Source of the DNA: Desulfopila sp. IMCC35006
Lineage (GTDB): Bacteria > Desulfobacterota > Desulfobulbia > Desulfobulbales > Desulfocapsaceae
Direction of reading: 5' to 3'
DNA length: 64,000 nucleotides
NCBI RefSeq assembly: GCF_005116645.1
Contig: NZ_SWCM01000001.1
Coordinates: 434,001-498,000, forward strand
Shown: piece after piece, positions 36,001 through 44,446 of the stretch
Layout: each line of letters opens with the position of its first letter
Position numbering within the stretch: position 1 is the stretch's first letter
The notes under the pieces: generated by a model
Databases searched by the model: none
Told to the model about the DNA's origin: nothing
Seen by the model: only the letters and a program-made list of their open reading frames with translations
Translations under genes and position numbers: made by a program

Positions 36001-38185
36001 TGTACAGTGCAATCATCTCTTCTCTGCCCAGCATCTCCTCAATATCAACAGGGTAAGCCGTTTGCCAGAACTTCTGGCTGCGTATGGAAGGGGGTTCCGC
36101 CTGGAGTTCCAACCCGAGGAGATCGGCAACCGGCACCAGAAGAATTTTGGCCGGACTCCGGGCCAGAAAAATCTGTATCGCTGTCAACAGGGAAAGATCT
36201 AGTTGCTCCCGAATCCCTTCGTCAAGGTTATACCCTTCCGGCAGGAGCTGTTCGTGATCAAGCGTTATCAGCAACTGGACCCGATCGGCAGCCCTTTCAA
36301 TAATGACCTTTTCCCTGGCCGCATCGTCTTCAAAGAGGCGCTCGGCCACCTGCAGACTAATGTCCCTGCCGTGCCAGAATCCATGCAGGGTGGCAAGAAA
36401 CGGCGGCGAGGAACGTACCGCGCTCTCGGGTTGATACTCTGCAGCGCTTAACCACTGCTGCTGGTCGTTTCTCGCGTGGAGGAAGGCATCACTGACAAAA
36501 ATATTTCTTTGCTGCAGCTGCCGCAGCTGCTCCTTGGGCAGGAATCGGCTGTTATCGGCAATAACCAGACAGCGATTCCTGCGGCTCTCCAGAGTGATGA
36601 TTGCCAGTATCTCGGCAAAAGGATAAGAGACGAAGCTGTCTTTTTTTTCACCTTTACCGGCAAAATAAAAGCAGGACCGAAAATAGTTCGAAATCGAATT
36701 GATAATCAGCGCCCCGGCAGGACGCATGCTCTGCCGCAATCCTTCAATAAGGGGTCGATAGCGAATTTGCCTGAGACTTTGCGGCAGAAACACCGGCAGA
36801 CCGACCGCAGGATTATGGCCGGGATCGTCGCCGGGGTGCTCCGCCACCATCGAACCGGCCAGCACCGCGTCCTTATAGCGCCAGGATTCAAAACCACCCC
36901 CGTGCACGCCAAACGGAAATTCTCCAAGAAGACCAACCTTCAGCCCCAGTTCCATGGAGCGACGCCCGATTGCCGCCAGTTGGATATTGGCCTGCCACTG
37001 GAGATACTGCTGAAATTCTATTTCATAGACCTCCTCCCGGGCGAACTGCCGGACCTGTTCCGAAGAAAAATCGGTAAACTCGATCGGCCAGTTCGACCAG
37101 CCGGCTTTGTGTCGATCTTCGACACCGAATTTTTTTTCAAGTGCGGCAAATACGGCAAAAGACAGAAGCGACTCCCCTCCTCTTTTCTGGAACAGGCGGA
37201 ATTCCGTTCCTCTAGCAGTCTCCGGATGCAGATGATTGGTGTAAAAACAATCCCACAGTTTTCTCAGCTGCTCCTCTTTAATGGCCCAGACTTCCGCATA
37301 ATCTCGTGGGGTACTGTCGCGCAGTCTGGTTAACCGCGCCTGGAGTTCTGATTGTTCAGCATCCTTATTGACGGCCTCGCATTCGCAATAATCGGCAATT
37401 GCCATGACATCGAGAAAAAGGGTATTCAAATGCGAACGGCAGGAAGGGCTGTAGGGATTGGGTCCCTCTCGGGGAGCATCAGGATCAACCGATGCCAGGT
37501 GATTCGTGACACAGCTCGAAAGGGGGCCGAGGTGCAGCGTTCCAGCCCCTCCCTCGGCGCTGCTGCCAAGTATTCTGGTTATATCGGAAAAATCGCCGAT
37601 GCCCCAGTTGTCTCTCGAACGAATCGCATGCGGCTGAACACTCAGCCCCCAGACCCGGTTACTTTCCGCTAACCCTGGAGGGACATAGCCCTGACGCGGT
37701 GCGACAATCAACAGCTGGCTTGCCCGTTCCCCCTCCTCTGTCTGTTCTGCCTCATGAATCACCAGTTCATGGTACCCGCACTCCAGGGACACCCCAAGGG
37801 CAAGCGAGAGCCCTGGATGATCCCGATCCAGAGAGCCGGTGTCCGCCGCCATAACCAGCTCGCGCCGGGTGAAACTGCCCTGGTGCCGAATGCCGCGCTC
37901 CTCGGTCAGCGTCCAATGGTAGGTCCGGTCGTCACCGGACCGCAGCCGGACAGCAATCGTTGCCGGCATTGCGGCTTCTTCTATGACCTGAACAGGCTCA
38001 AGCATCCGCTGATCGAGCAGTTCTTCCAGCTGCTGCAGCAGAGCGTTTGCATCAGCGGCTCCGCTGATCGGCTGATGCGCAGCCTGCAGTAAAGAGACAA
38101 GATATTGCTCTGCCTCCGGTCCGGCTCTTGTCCCAACTGTTATCCCTAAAGCAGCAGCAATTGCCCGCAATGATTTTTCACTCAT
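33011..38185 (-). CDS. treY: Fusion: inactive MalQ-like domain plus maltooligosyltrehalose synthase (TreY)
   Basis: A 1724-residue two-part protein. Residues 1 to about 745 follow GH77 4-alpha-glucanotransferase (RSRDNWGIGDFSDITRILGS near 200; VSYPFAEILAIITLESRRNR near 522), but the catalytic positions read Asn496, Asp544 and Phe596. These replace the Asp, Glu and Asp found in E. coli MalQ at 448, 496 and 548, with identical spacing. Residues from about 757 are a full GH13 maltooligosyltrehalose synthase with intact sites: GLRIDHPDGLYDP (nucleophile), YIVIEKIL (acid/base) and TSTHDSKRSEDVRARI. TreY turns the reducing end of maltodextrins into a trehalosyl unit. treZ, the next step, overlaps its start (ATGA). 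Confidence 0.93.
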   Translation of the reverse strand: MSEKSLRAIAAALGITVGTRAGPEAEQYLVSLLQAAHQPISGAADANALLQQLEELLDQRMLEPVQVIEEAAMPATIAVRLRSGDDRTYHWTLTEERGIRHQGSFTRRELVMAADTGSLDRDHPGLSLALGVSLECGYHELVIHEAEQTEEGERASQLLIVAPRQGYVPPGLAESNRVWGLSVQPHAIRSRDNWGIGDFSDITRILGSSAEGGAGTLHLGPLSSCVTNHLASVDPDAPREGPNPYSPSCRSHLNTLFLDVMAIADYCECEAVNKDAEQSELQARLTRLRDSTPRDYAEVWAIKEEQLRKLWDCFYTNHLHPETARGTEFRLFQKRGGESLLSFAVFAALEKKFGVEDRHKAGWSNWPIEFTDFSSEQVRQFAREEVYEIEFQQYLQWQANIQLAAIGRRSMELGLKVGLLGEFPFGVHGGGFESWRYKDAVLAGSMVAEHPGDDPGHNPAVGLPVFLPQSLRQIRYRPLIEGLRQSMRPAGALIINSISNYFRSCFYFAGKGEKKDSFVSYPFAEILAIITLESRRNRCLVIADNSRFLPKEQLRQLQQRNIFVSDAFLHARNDQQQWLSAAEYQPESAVRSSPPFLATLHGFWHGRDISLQVAERLFEDDAAREKVIIERAADRVQLLITLDHEQLLPEGYNLDEGIREQLDLSLLTAIQIFLARSPAKILLVPVADLLGLELQAEPPSIRSQKFWQTAYPVDIEEMLGREEMIALYKALCRERGYGNVRPSARSSDRKKRSAQQLPLAFYRLQLHKDFTFNHATAIIPYLSKLGISHCYLSPFLTARPGSSHGYDIIDHGKINPEIGSREEFERFLSVVEEHGMALVLDIVPNHMGIGSDNQWWMDVLENGEASKYARFFDINWRPQQADLAGRLLLPVLGDYYGKVLENGQLTLFFDHISGTFFIKYYDHRFPISPWTCPPLLSYGIERLGKRLGEEHHSYQEFQHLIQAFGNLSGHGETAAAMMQVRHRNKEVSKRTLARLCEKHAEIKQFVEENVMLFNGMPGRPESFDLLHLLLEAQPYRLAFWRVAVDEINYRRFFDINDLAGLRMEQTEVFNQTHSLILDLVATGRLDGLRIDHPDGLYDPLAYFCRLQDFAAGEEYTEPNHGAHDGEGRSDKPLYIVIEKILADFESLPHNWPVSGTTGYDFSHHLNGLFVKSAAEKTFTSGYNRFVGNRADYDQLMYACKKLIIRFSMAGELNVLTSLLYQLARANRRTRDFTFNNLRDGLIEVICFFPVYRTYTCRDAIAPQDARFIEWSLAQAEARHNLADANVFGFIKSVLLLATEEKDSQRKKCRDFVRKFQQYTGPVMAKGVEDTFFYRYNRLLSLNEVGGNPKCFGISVAAFHQTNQSRLQHWPHAMLNTSTHDSKRSEDVRARINVLTEMADTWQRRIRLWSMQNRVHKTRIDETPAPSRNDEYSFYQNLLGAWPAESLDDQSRGSFIARMQENLLKSSRESKVLTSWTNPSPDYEKALKHFVAGILQPQNRTFLQDFQMFWDEVSWFGMLNSLSQVFLKLVCPGIPDIYQGNEIWRFCLVDPDNRRPVDFARRQALLFTLLDDIGAAENRLKNLHHSMLANLADGRAKMYIIMKTLQLRKALHDVFTSGSYLPLQVSGDRSQHVCAFARVKGGQFLIAVAPRLYATLLEGRRSLPLGDSVWGDTQLRLPENCTGIQLHNIFADTPAHVDQPEKAARSVQVGRLLQSWPVALLQGEV

Positions 38186-40047
38186 TTTTCTCCCCCGCTC
38201 CGGTCAATGAGCCAGACGATACTTTTGGGTAAAAGAGTACCAGATGACACGGCATCGCTGCCCCGCCTACAATATTGATACAGAACCTGCCCATGTTCAT
38301 ATTTTCCGGGGGCGGCCGCAGAGGATGCCGGCGCAATTCTGACCGCCTGATCCTGCAGGTTCAAAAGCACCACAAGGGTTTCATCATCGGTCAATGTCCA
38401 CCAGGCCTGCAGTGCTTTCTCACCGAAAACCTGCATCCCGGCCTCATTTCTCTGTCTTTTTTTCAAACAGGGGATAATTGCCTGCCGACGAATATGTAAC
38501 AGCTGCCGATACAACGGCAGGGTCGCATTGTCGCACGGCTTGTCAACGCTCTGCCAGTTCAGCTTTGCGCGCAAAAAAGTTGTCATGGCGGTGGGATCGG
38601 GGATACGCTCCAGATTCTCCGGCGAATTGAAGCGGGCAAACCGGGCAAACTCCTTCAGTCTTCCCGAGACGACATTTTTCGCCAGCTCAGGAGAAAAGTC
38701 ACAAAAAAAGCAGAAGGGACTCCCGGCGCCAAACTCCTCCCCCATGAAGAGAAGCGGCGGCGATGGGGCGAGCAGAAAAAGGGCGGTGAGCACAGCAAGG
38801 TCAGATTGATCAGCCAGGACCGTCAGCCTCTCCCCCAGGGCGCGGTTGCCGATCTGATCATGATTCTGCAAAAACGAGACAAAGGCCAGCGGCGGCAGAT
38901 GCGCACTCGGCTGCCCGCGCCTGGCATTGTCGCGAAATGGGGAGATTTCCCCCTGATAGGCAAAACCTTCGGTCAGACATCGCCCGAGATGGTGAATCGG
39001 TCGGTCAGCGTAATCCTGGTAATAGCCGTCAGTTTCCCCGGTAGCAAGAACATGACAGGCATGGTGAAAGTCATCGTTCCACTGCGCGCTGAAATAACGC
39101 GGCTGTCCATCCGGTTTCCGGGTCAGGTAGCCGGCACAATTGTCGTCGTTTTCCAGGATGAGGTGAATATGCCGCCGGCTGCCCGGCCCGGCATGAACCT
39201 TTTCGGCAATTTCTTCGAGAATATCGGGACGGCAATGATCGAAGATAGAGTGTACCGCATCGAACCGAAGACCGTCCATGTGGAATTCTTCAAGCCAATA
39301 CAAGACATTGGCAATATAAAACTGCCGGACGGTTTTGCTCTGCTCGCCGCAATAATTAATGGCCATGCCCCAGGGGGTCTTGAAACGCTCGGTAAAAAAA
39401 GCATCGCGGGCATAGACATAGAGATAGTTCCCTTCCGGCCCGAAATGGTTGTATACCACATCGAGAAAGACCATAAGGCCCCGCTGGTGCGCCGCATCGA
39501 CCAGCTCCTTCAGCTCTTCCGGCCTGCCGTAAACGCTGCAGGGGGCAAAGAGCAAAGCACCGTCGTAGCCCCAGTTAAAGTTGCCCGGAAACTGGGCGAG
39601 CGGCATGCACTCTATAGCCGTCACCCCAAGCTGCACAAGATAATCGAGTCGTTCGGTGACCTGTTTAAACGTTCCAGCCGCAGAAAAACAGCCCACATGC
39701 AGCTCGTAAATAACCGCTTCCTCCCACGGCCGTCCCCGCCATCCCACATCGTGCCAGAGATAGGCATCGGGGTCGCAGACGACGCTCGGGCCGTGAATAT
39801 CGTCCGCCTGATAGCGGCTGGCTGGATCGGGAACCAGCAGCTCACCATTAATCATGAACTGATACCAATCGCCGGGACTTGCCGTCAGGTGATGTACGCC
39901 AAACCAGCCCTCCGGCTCCCTGGCCATCGGCACGAGATGTTTTTCCGTCGATCCACCCTGGAGGCACAGGTCAACCTGTCTGGCCTGCGGCGCCCACAGA
40001 CGAAAACGCACCCCTCCGGCGGATTCGATGCTGGTGCCAAAATTCAT
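38182..40047 (-). CDS. treZ: Maltooligosyltrehalose trehalohydrolase
   Basis: GH13 enzyme that releases trehalose from the TreY product. About 621 residues: an N-terminal carbohydrate-binding E-set domain (VRFRLWAPQARQVDLCLQ), then the barrel with VIYELHVGCFSAAGTF, FLDVVYNHFGPEGNYL, nucleophile DGLRFDAVHSIFD, acid/base LILENDDN and FLQNHDQIGNRALGER. I prefer the ATG at 40047, which has AAGGTGG upstream; the longer GTG-start frame to 40086 adds 13 residues. It overlaps the treY fusion gene and should act with it, turning glycogen-derived dextrins into trehalose. It follows malQ after a gap of about 500 bases. Confidence 0.94.
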   Translation of the reverse strand: MNFGTSIESAGGVRFRLWAPQARQVDLCLQGGSTEKHLVPMAREPEGWFGVHHLTASPGDWYQFMINGELLVPDPASRYQADDIHGPSVVCDPDAYLWHDVGWRGRPWEEAVIYELHVGCFSAAGTFKQVTERLDYLVQLGVTAIECMPLAQFPGNFNWGYDGALLFAPCSVYGRPEELKELVDAAHQRGLMVFLDVVYNHFGPEGNYLYVYARDAFFTERFKTPWGMAINYCGEQSKTVRQFYIANVLYWLEEFHMDGLRFDAVHSIFDHCRPDILEEIAEKVHAGPGSRRHIHLILENDDNCAGYLTRKPDGQPRYFSAQWNDDFHHACHVLATGETDGYYQDYADRPIHHLGRCLTEGFAYQGEISPFRDNARRGQPSAHLPPLAFVSFLQNHDQIGNRALGERLTVLADQSDLAVLTALFLLAPSPPLLFMGEEFGAGSPFCFFCDFSPELAKNVVSGRLKEFARFARFNSPENLERIPDPTAMTTFLRAKLNWQSVDKPCDNATLPLYRQLLHIRRQAIIPCLKKRQRNEAGMQVFGEKALQAWWTLTDDETLVVLLNLQDQAVRIAPASSAAAPGKYEHGQVLYQYCRRGSDAVSSGTLLPKSIVWLIDRSGGEK

Positions 40048-40086
40048 TCTAAAATCGACCACCTTTCCTCCCGAATTTACTGGCAC

Positions 40087-40548
40087 GTTCTTTTTTTGAC
40101 CTGAACCGGGTCAGCCTTTTCCCCTCTCAGAAAGCCTGGACGTCAGGGCATCAAATCTGCTCGCCCCCTGGTGGCTGCCTGCAGACTCCGCATTGTTGGA
40201 AACACACATCATAATTTTGTTTTCAGGCCGATACGACAGGATGCCTGTTCCCTGGAACAATACAGCGAGGCGGGGGGCAATCCGGCTGCGGCAGAAACGT
40301 TCCAGATTTCCCCCGCTCTCCCGGGATGAAGTTTTCCACATCGACGACGGCATACAAATGCAACGCAAATTTAATGCCAGCTCTCGCTCAAAACCAAAAC
40401 CAGATAGACAAAAGATTTGCCCGTAAAGTTCCGGCATACCTGCATCTCTTGTCTTCCCGCAGAGGATTTTGTCCAGCCGGACAGGAAAAGTACTTTTGCC
40501 TCTGGGTCAGGCATGCCGCTGCAGCTTCTCCGAGTTTTAAAAAACCGT
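40087..40548. other. Gap between malQ and treZ, possible decayed coding region
   Basis: About 460 bases inside an otherwise tightly packed operon. Minus-strand frames of 62 codons (40371-40559) and 108 codons (40111-40437) exist, but neither has a good ribosome site or a recognisable domain. Adjacent frames look equally protein-like around 40330, as if a frameshifted remnant were present. I could not assign it to any family, and I saw no promoter, terminator or repeat in it. Confidence 0.35.
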
Positions 40549-42504
40549 TCAGCCGACACCGTAATCAGATGAGCAAGCTGGTTTGCCCCCTTCCAGCAAA
40601 CGAATCAGCCGGCGGTGTTCCTCTGAGCTGGAATCGCCGGAATACTCTTTGGCCCGTAACGCCATGGCCAGTGCTCTGGGGATATTCAAGGCGTGATTGG
40701 CCGCTGCTTTGTCGCTATACCAGCTGCGGTAATCCGGCGGAACCCGCTGCGTCCAGTTGTCACTGCTGACAGTGCCCGGTCGATTATAGGTCTCTTTACT
40801 GCCGAGAAGATCGACAAAAAACACCATGATATTCCGGGCCGGGCCAAGAAAGAGCTCGGCGAATTTGGCCTGAACCAGCGCCGCCGTATCGAGTGCGTGA
40901 TGGTCGATCCAGCCGCCCCGCGCCCCTTCAGGGATTGCCAGGCGGGTGGCCAGGTGCTCCGCCTGCCGGCGGATGCTGCCTTCTTTTGCCCACTTCTCGG
41001 CCACCAGCCAGATGGGAGGGGTGTCGTGGTTGCCGAGCATCAGCCAGTCTTCCGGCTGCGCATTCTCACTGCGGCAGACATCGCCATCATTGGCCAGATC
41101 AGCCTTCTGGGTCACCCGTTGACGGCCCAGGCCATATACCTGCAGCACTCGCTTGATCGGATACGGCTGGGTGCTGAGAATTTCGCAGACGACCTCCCCG
41201 GCACCATGCCACCGCCGGCTGACGGTATCCATTATCACCGCAAAGAGCTGCCCGTAGCGGTTGAGCTGTTCCGGCGCAAGAGATGTCACCCAGTCGTCGG
41301 CATATCGCGGCAGCCGTGTATTGAGCTGGTCCGGCCGGACTATGGCAAAGCCGGCCAGCGCCGGATGATCGGGCAGATTCGGCGAGGCGAAAAGACGGGC
41401 ACCGTTTTGCACCGCATAGAAAGGATCGTCCTGATCTTCTTTATAGACCCATGGACAGATGAGACCGTGGGGGTGATCCAGCCGCAGGCCGTCAAACTCC
41501 TCGGCCATTTTTTCCAGCCGCTGCTGGACAAAACGCAGCGCGGCGCCCCGCTCGAACCGGCCGCTGCGGCCGGTCGTGCCATAATGCCGGGGGTCAAGAA
41601 CCGGATAGTTCCACGGCTGCCCGAGCGGATTGGTGCGGCTGGGCGGCGCCCCCATGACATAGCCCGGCAGCAGGAAAGACTGCGCATACCAGGCGTCGCG
41701 GCGGGAAATTCCGATCTGGCAGTCGCCAAACAGCTGCAGACCGAGGTGGTGGCAGTGTTCCCGTAATCGCCGGTGCTGTTCGGCCAGCAGAAACTGGATT
41801 AGACAATAGTCCTCTATTTGTTCGCCATATTGGCGATACAGGGCTTGAAGGCGCAGCCTGGTCTGCGTCCGGCACCCTTCTTTTGGCGCAAAAAGATGTT
41901 GATCGAGCCGTGCTTCTTCACTTTTCCCCCAGTTTTTCCAGGTGTTGCCGCCGTATTTTTGACGCAGAACCTGGTAGAGAGCGTCCCTGCCGAGCCAGCT
42001 GCTGTTTTTTTGCCGGTACGTGCTGAATGTTTGCTGCAGCGCAGTGCACGCCGGCGAAGAGGCAGACTGTATTTCCTGCCGGTAGCGACAACATATCTCC
42101 TCGGCGATCAGCCCTTGCGCCCATCTGACAAACCGATCGTCCACCCGCTTGGTATCGCCGGGACGCCTGCTCATGAACCCGGCCAGTTTCTCCGGGCCCA
42201 GCAGGACACACGCAGAGTTGGTCAAGGGGAGCGGTGCCAGAGAGAGGGGGTTGCGGGAAAAAAAACTGCCATCGTAAGGCGAGGCGTTGGCCGGCGTTGT
42301 TATCCCCTGCGGTCCGAGCTGCACTCCATTGAAGCCAAGGGACCGGGCGAACTGCAAAAATACCGCAGCACCATCGGTATAGGGTGAGCCGCGCCCCAGA
42401 TCCTCCGTGGCCAGACTGGGAAACGCCGCATCATGGATTCCCAGCAGGAAATTTCGAATACCGAGGAGCTGCAGTGCCCTGTCTATTGCCGTCGACATTG
42501 TCAT
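40549..42504 (-). CDS. malQ: 4-alpha-glucanotransferase (amylomaltase), intact
   Basis: GH77 enzyme of 651 residues that transfers maltodextrin segments between glucan chains. All catalytic elements are present: nucleophile in DGLRLDHPHGLICP, acid/base Glu in GEVVCEILSTQPYP and transition-state Asp in LMLGNHDTPPIWLV. It belongs to a divergent branch, with an unusual N-terminus (GIRNFLLGIHDAAFPSLATE) and FARSLGFNGVQLGPQG. Its start overlaps the glgB stop. It probably feeds longer dextrins to TreY and GlgP, and contrasts with the catalytically dead MalQ-like part of the TreY fusion downstream. Confidence 0.94.
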   Translation of the reverse strand: MTMSTAIDRALQLLGIRNFLLGIHDAAFPSLATEDLGRGSPYTDGAAVFLQFARSLGFNGVQLGPQGITTPANASPYDGSFFSRNPLSLAPLPLTNSACVLLGPEKLAGFMSRRPGDTKRVDDRFVRWAQGLIAEEICCRYRQEIQSASSPACTALQQTFSTYRQKNSSWLGRDALYQVLRQKYGGNTWKNWGKSEEARLDQHLFAPKEGCRTQTRLRLQALYRQYGEQIEDYCLIQFLLAEQHRRLREHCHHLGLQLFGDCQIGISRRDAWYAQSFLLPGYVMGAPPSRTNPLGQPWNYPVLDPRHYGTTGRSGRFERGAALRFVQQRLEKMAEEFDGLRLDHPHGLICPWVYKEDQDDPFYAVQNGARLFASPNLPDHPALAGFAIVRPDQLNTRLPRYADDWVTSLAPEQLNRYGQLFAVIMDTVSRRWHGAGEVVCEILSTQPYPIKRVLQVYGLGRQRVTQKADLANDGDVCRSENAQPEDWLMLGNHDTPPIWLVAEKWAKEGSIRRQAEHLATRLAIPEGARGGWIDHHALDTAALVQAKFAELFLGPARNIMVFFVDLLGSKETYNRPGTVSSDNWTQRVPPDYRSWYSDKAAANHALNIPRALAMALRAKEYSGDSSSEEHRRLIRLLEGGKPACSSDYGVG

Positions 42505-44411
42505 TATCCCTGTTTCAGACGAAAGATCATCATGGCCAGGGGCGGCAGGGTAACATTAAGTGAATACGGCTGCCCATGGACCGACTCGGGCGTCGCCTCC
42601 CTGCCGCCGAAATTGCCCTGACCGCTGCCGCCATAGAGCAGTGCATCGCCGTTGAGAACCTCTTCCCAAAAGCCCATCTCAGGGACGCCTAGGCGATAGT
42701 TGTGTCTGACCACCGGAGTGAAATTACCGATGCAGACGACCATATCGCCGGAACTCCTGCTGCGGCGAGTAAAGCTCAAGATGGACTGCTGGCTGTCATT
42801 GCAGTCAATCCAGGAGAAACCACCCGGTTCGTCATCGAGTTCATAGAGGGCGGGCTCACCGCGCAGCAAGGTGTTCAGATCACGGACCCAGCGCTGCAGC
42901 CCCTGGTGCATGGGAAACTGAAGCAGTGCCCAGTCAAGGCCTGCATCGTGATTCCACTCGGTCCACTGCCCGAATTCACAGCCCATGAACAGCAGTTTTT
43001 TGCCCGGATGGGTAAACATGTACCCAAAGAGCAGGCGCAGATTGGCAAACTTGCGCCAGTGGTCGCCGGGCATCTTGCCGATCAGCGATCCCTTGCCGTG
43101 CACCACCTCGTCGTGGGAGAAGGGCAGAATAAAATTTTCATGATAGGCATAGAGGAGGCTGAACGTCAGCCGGTGGTGGTGATACGAGCGATGAATGGGG
43201 TCGTTGCTCATATAGGCTAAGGTATCGTGCATCCAGCCCATATTCCATTTAAAGCCAAAGCCGAGCCCGCCCAGATAGGTCGGTCGGGAAACCATGGGAT
43301 AGGAGGTCGATTCTTCGGCAAAGGTCATGGCATCGGGATGTTCCTGATAGACCAGCTCGTTGAATCGTTTTAAAAACCCTATCGCCTCAAGATTTTCTCG
43401 GCCGCCATAGCAATTCGGTATCCACTCCCCTTCCTTTCGGGAGTAATCGAGGTAGAGCATGGAGGCCACGGCGTCGACGCGCAACCCGTCGATATGGTAT
43501 ATTTCCAGCCAGAAAAGGGCATTGGCGAGGAGGAACTGGGCCACCTCGGTCCGGCCGTAATTAAATATATAGGTGCCCCAGTCCTTATGTTCACCCTGGC
43601 GTGGGTCCGCATGTTCGTAAAGATGGGTGCCGTCAAAAAGCCCGAGGCCGTGGCCGTCTCTCGGAAAATGCGCCGGAACCCAGTCAAGAACAACGCCGAC
43701 ATTGCAGCGATGAAGGGTATCCACCAGATATTTAAAATCCTCCGGGGTCCCGAACCGGCTGGTTGGGGCGAAATACCCGATGGTCTGATACCCCCAGGAG
43801 CCATCGAACGGGTGTTCGTTGACCGGCAGCAATTCCACATGGGTAAACCCCATCCCGCTGACATATTCGGCAATCTTCTCCGCCACTTCCCGGTAGCTCA
43901 GCCAGCCGCCGTCATCGTCCCGCCGCATCCATGACCCCAGATGCAGCTCATAGATCGAGATGGGTGCTTCGTGGTGCTGGCGGTCGGCCCGGGCTTCCAT
44001 CCAACCACTGTCCTGCCAGACATAGCCGTCAAGATCCCAGACTACCGAGGCTGAAGCGGGCCGTATCTCACAGAAGAAGGCATAGGGGTCGGTTTTTTCG
44101 AGATGAAAATTATGCAGCCGTGAGGTGATGGCATATTTATACAGCGCCCCTTTTCCCACTCCTGCAACAAAACCATGCCAGTAACCAAAATCTTTAATTC
44201 TTTTGAGGGGATTGGCCATCTCGTTCCAGCCGTTAAAATCGCCGATGACGGAAACTTTTTCGGCATTGGGCGCCCAGACGGTGAAATACGTTCCTTCCCG
44301 GCCGCCGGTATTGACGATATGCGCCCCGAGTTTTTCCCAGGAACGGTAGTGCGTACCTTCAGCGAGCAGGTACAGATCGTAATCGGATATGAAATCGTTG
44401 GAAGTTGTCAT
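42504..44411 (-). CDS. glgB: 1,4-alpha-glucan branching enzyme
   Basis: GH13 branching enzyme of 635 residues that forms alpha-1,6 branches in glycogen. A CBM48 domain ([20 protein letters not shown]) precedes the barrel: [21 protein letters not shown] near 165, nucleophile [18 protein letters not shown] near 315, acid/base [13 protein letters not shown] near 370 and [14 protein letters not shown] near 435. The C-terminal all-beta domain is complete. It lacks the extra N-terminal N1 domain, so it is the shorter form. It sits between the treS-maltokinase fusion and malQ, the classic context of the GlgE route. Confidence 0.97.
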   Translation of the reverse strand: MTTSNDFISDYDLYLLAEGTHYRSWEKLGAHIVNTGGREGTYFTVWAPNAEKVSVIGDFNGWNEMANPLKRIKDFGYWHGFVAGVGKGALYKYAITSRLHNFHLEKTDPYAFFCEIRPASASVVWDLDGYVWQDSGWMEARADRQHHEAPISIYELHLGSWMRRDDDGGWLSYREVAEKIAEYVSGMGFTHVELLPVNEHPFDGSWGYQTIGYFAPTSRFGTPEDFKYLVDTLHRCNVGVVLDWVPAHFPRDGHGLGLFDGTHLYEHADPRQGEHKDWGTYIFNYGRTEVAQFLLANALFWLEIYHIDGLRVDAVASMLYLDYSRKEGEWIPNCYGGRENLEAIGFLKRFNELVYQEHPDAMTFAEESTSYPMVSRPTYLGGLGFGFKWNMGWMHDTLAYMSNDPIHRSYHHHRLTFSLLYAYHENFILPFSHDEVVHGKGSLIGKMPGDHWRKFANLRLLFGYMFTHPGKKLLFMGCEFGQWTEWNHDAGLDWALLQFPMHQGLQRWVRDLNTLLRGEPALYELDDEPGGFSWIDCNDSQQSILSFTRRSRSSGDMVVCIGNFTPVVRHNYRLGVPEMGFWEEVLNGDALLYGGSGQGNFGGREATPESVHGQPYSLNVTLPPLAMMIFRLKQG

Positions 44412-44446
44412 AGTTGCCTTATTAAGCGGTAATCTGTTTTTTGGTC

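Noticed and set aside
38806-40104. 432-codon plus-strand ORF
   Set aside because: It lies opposite treZ and shows only the shadow of its codon pattern.
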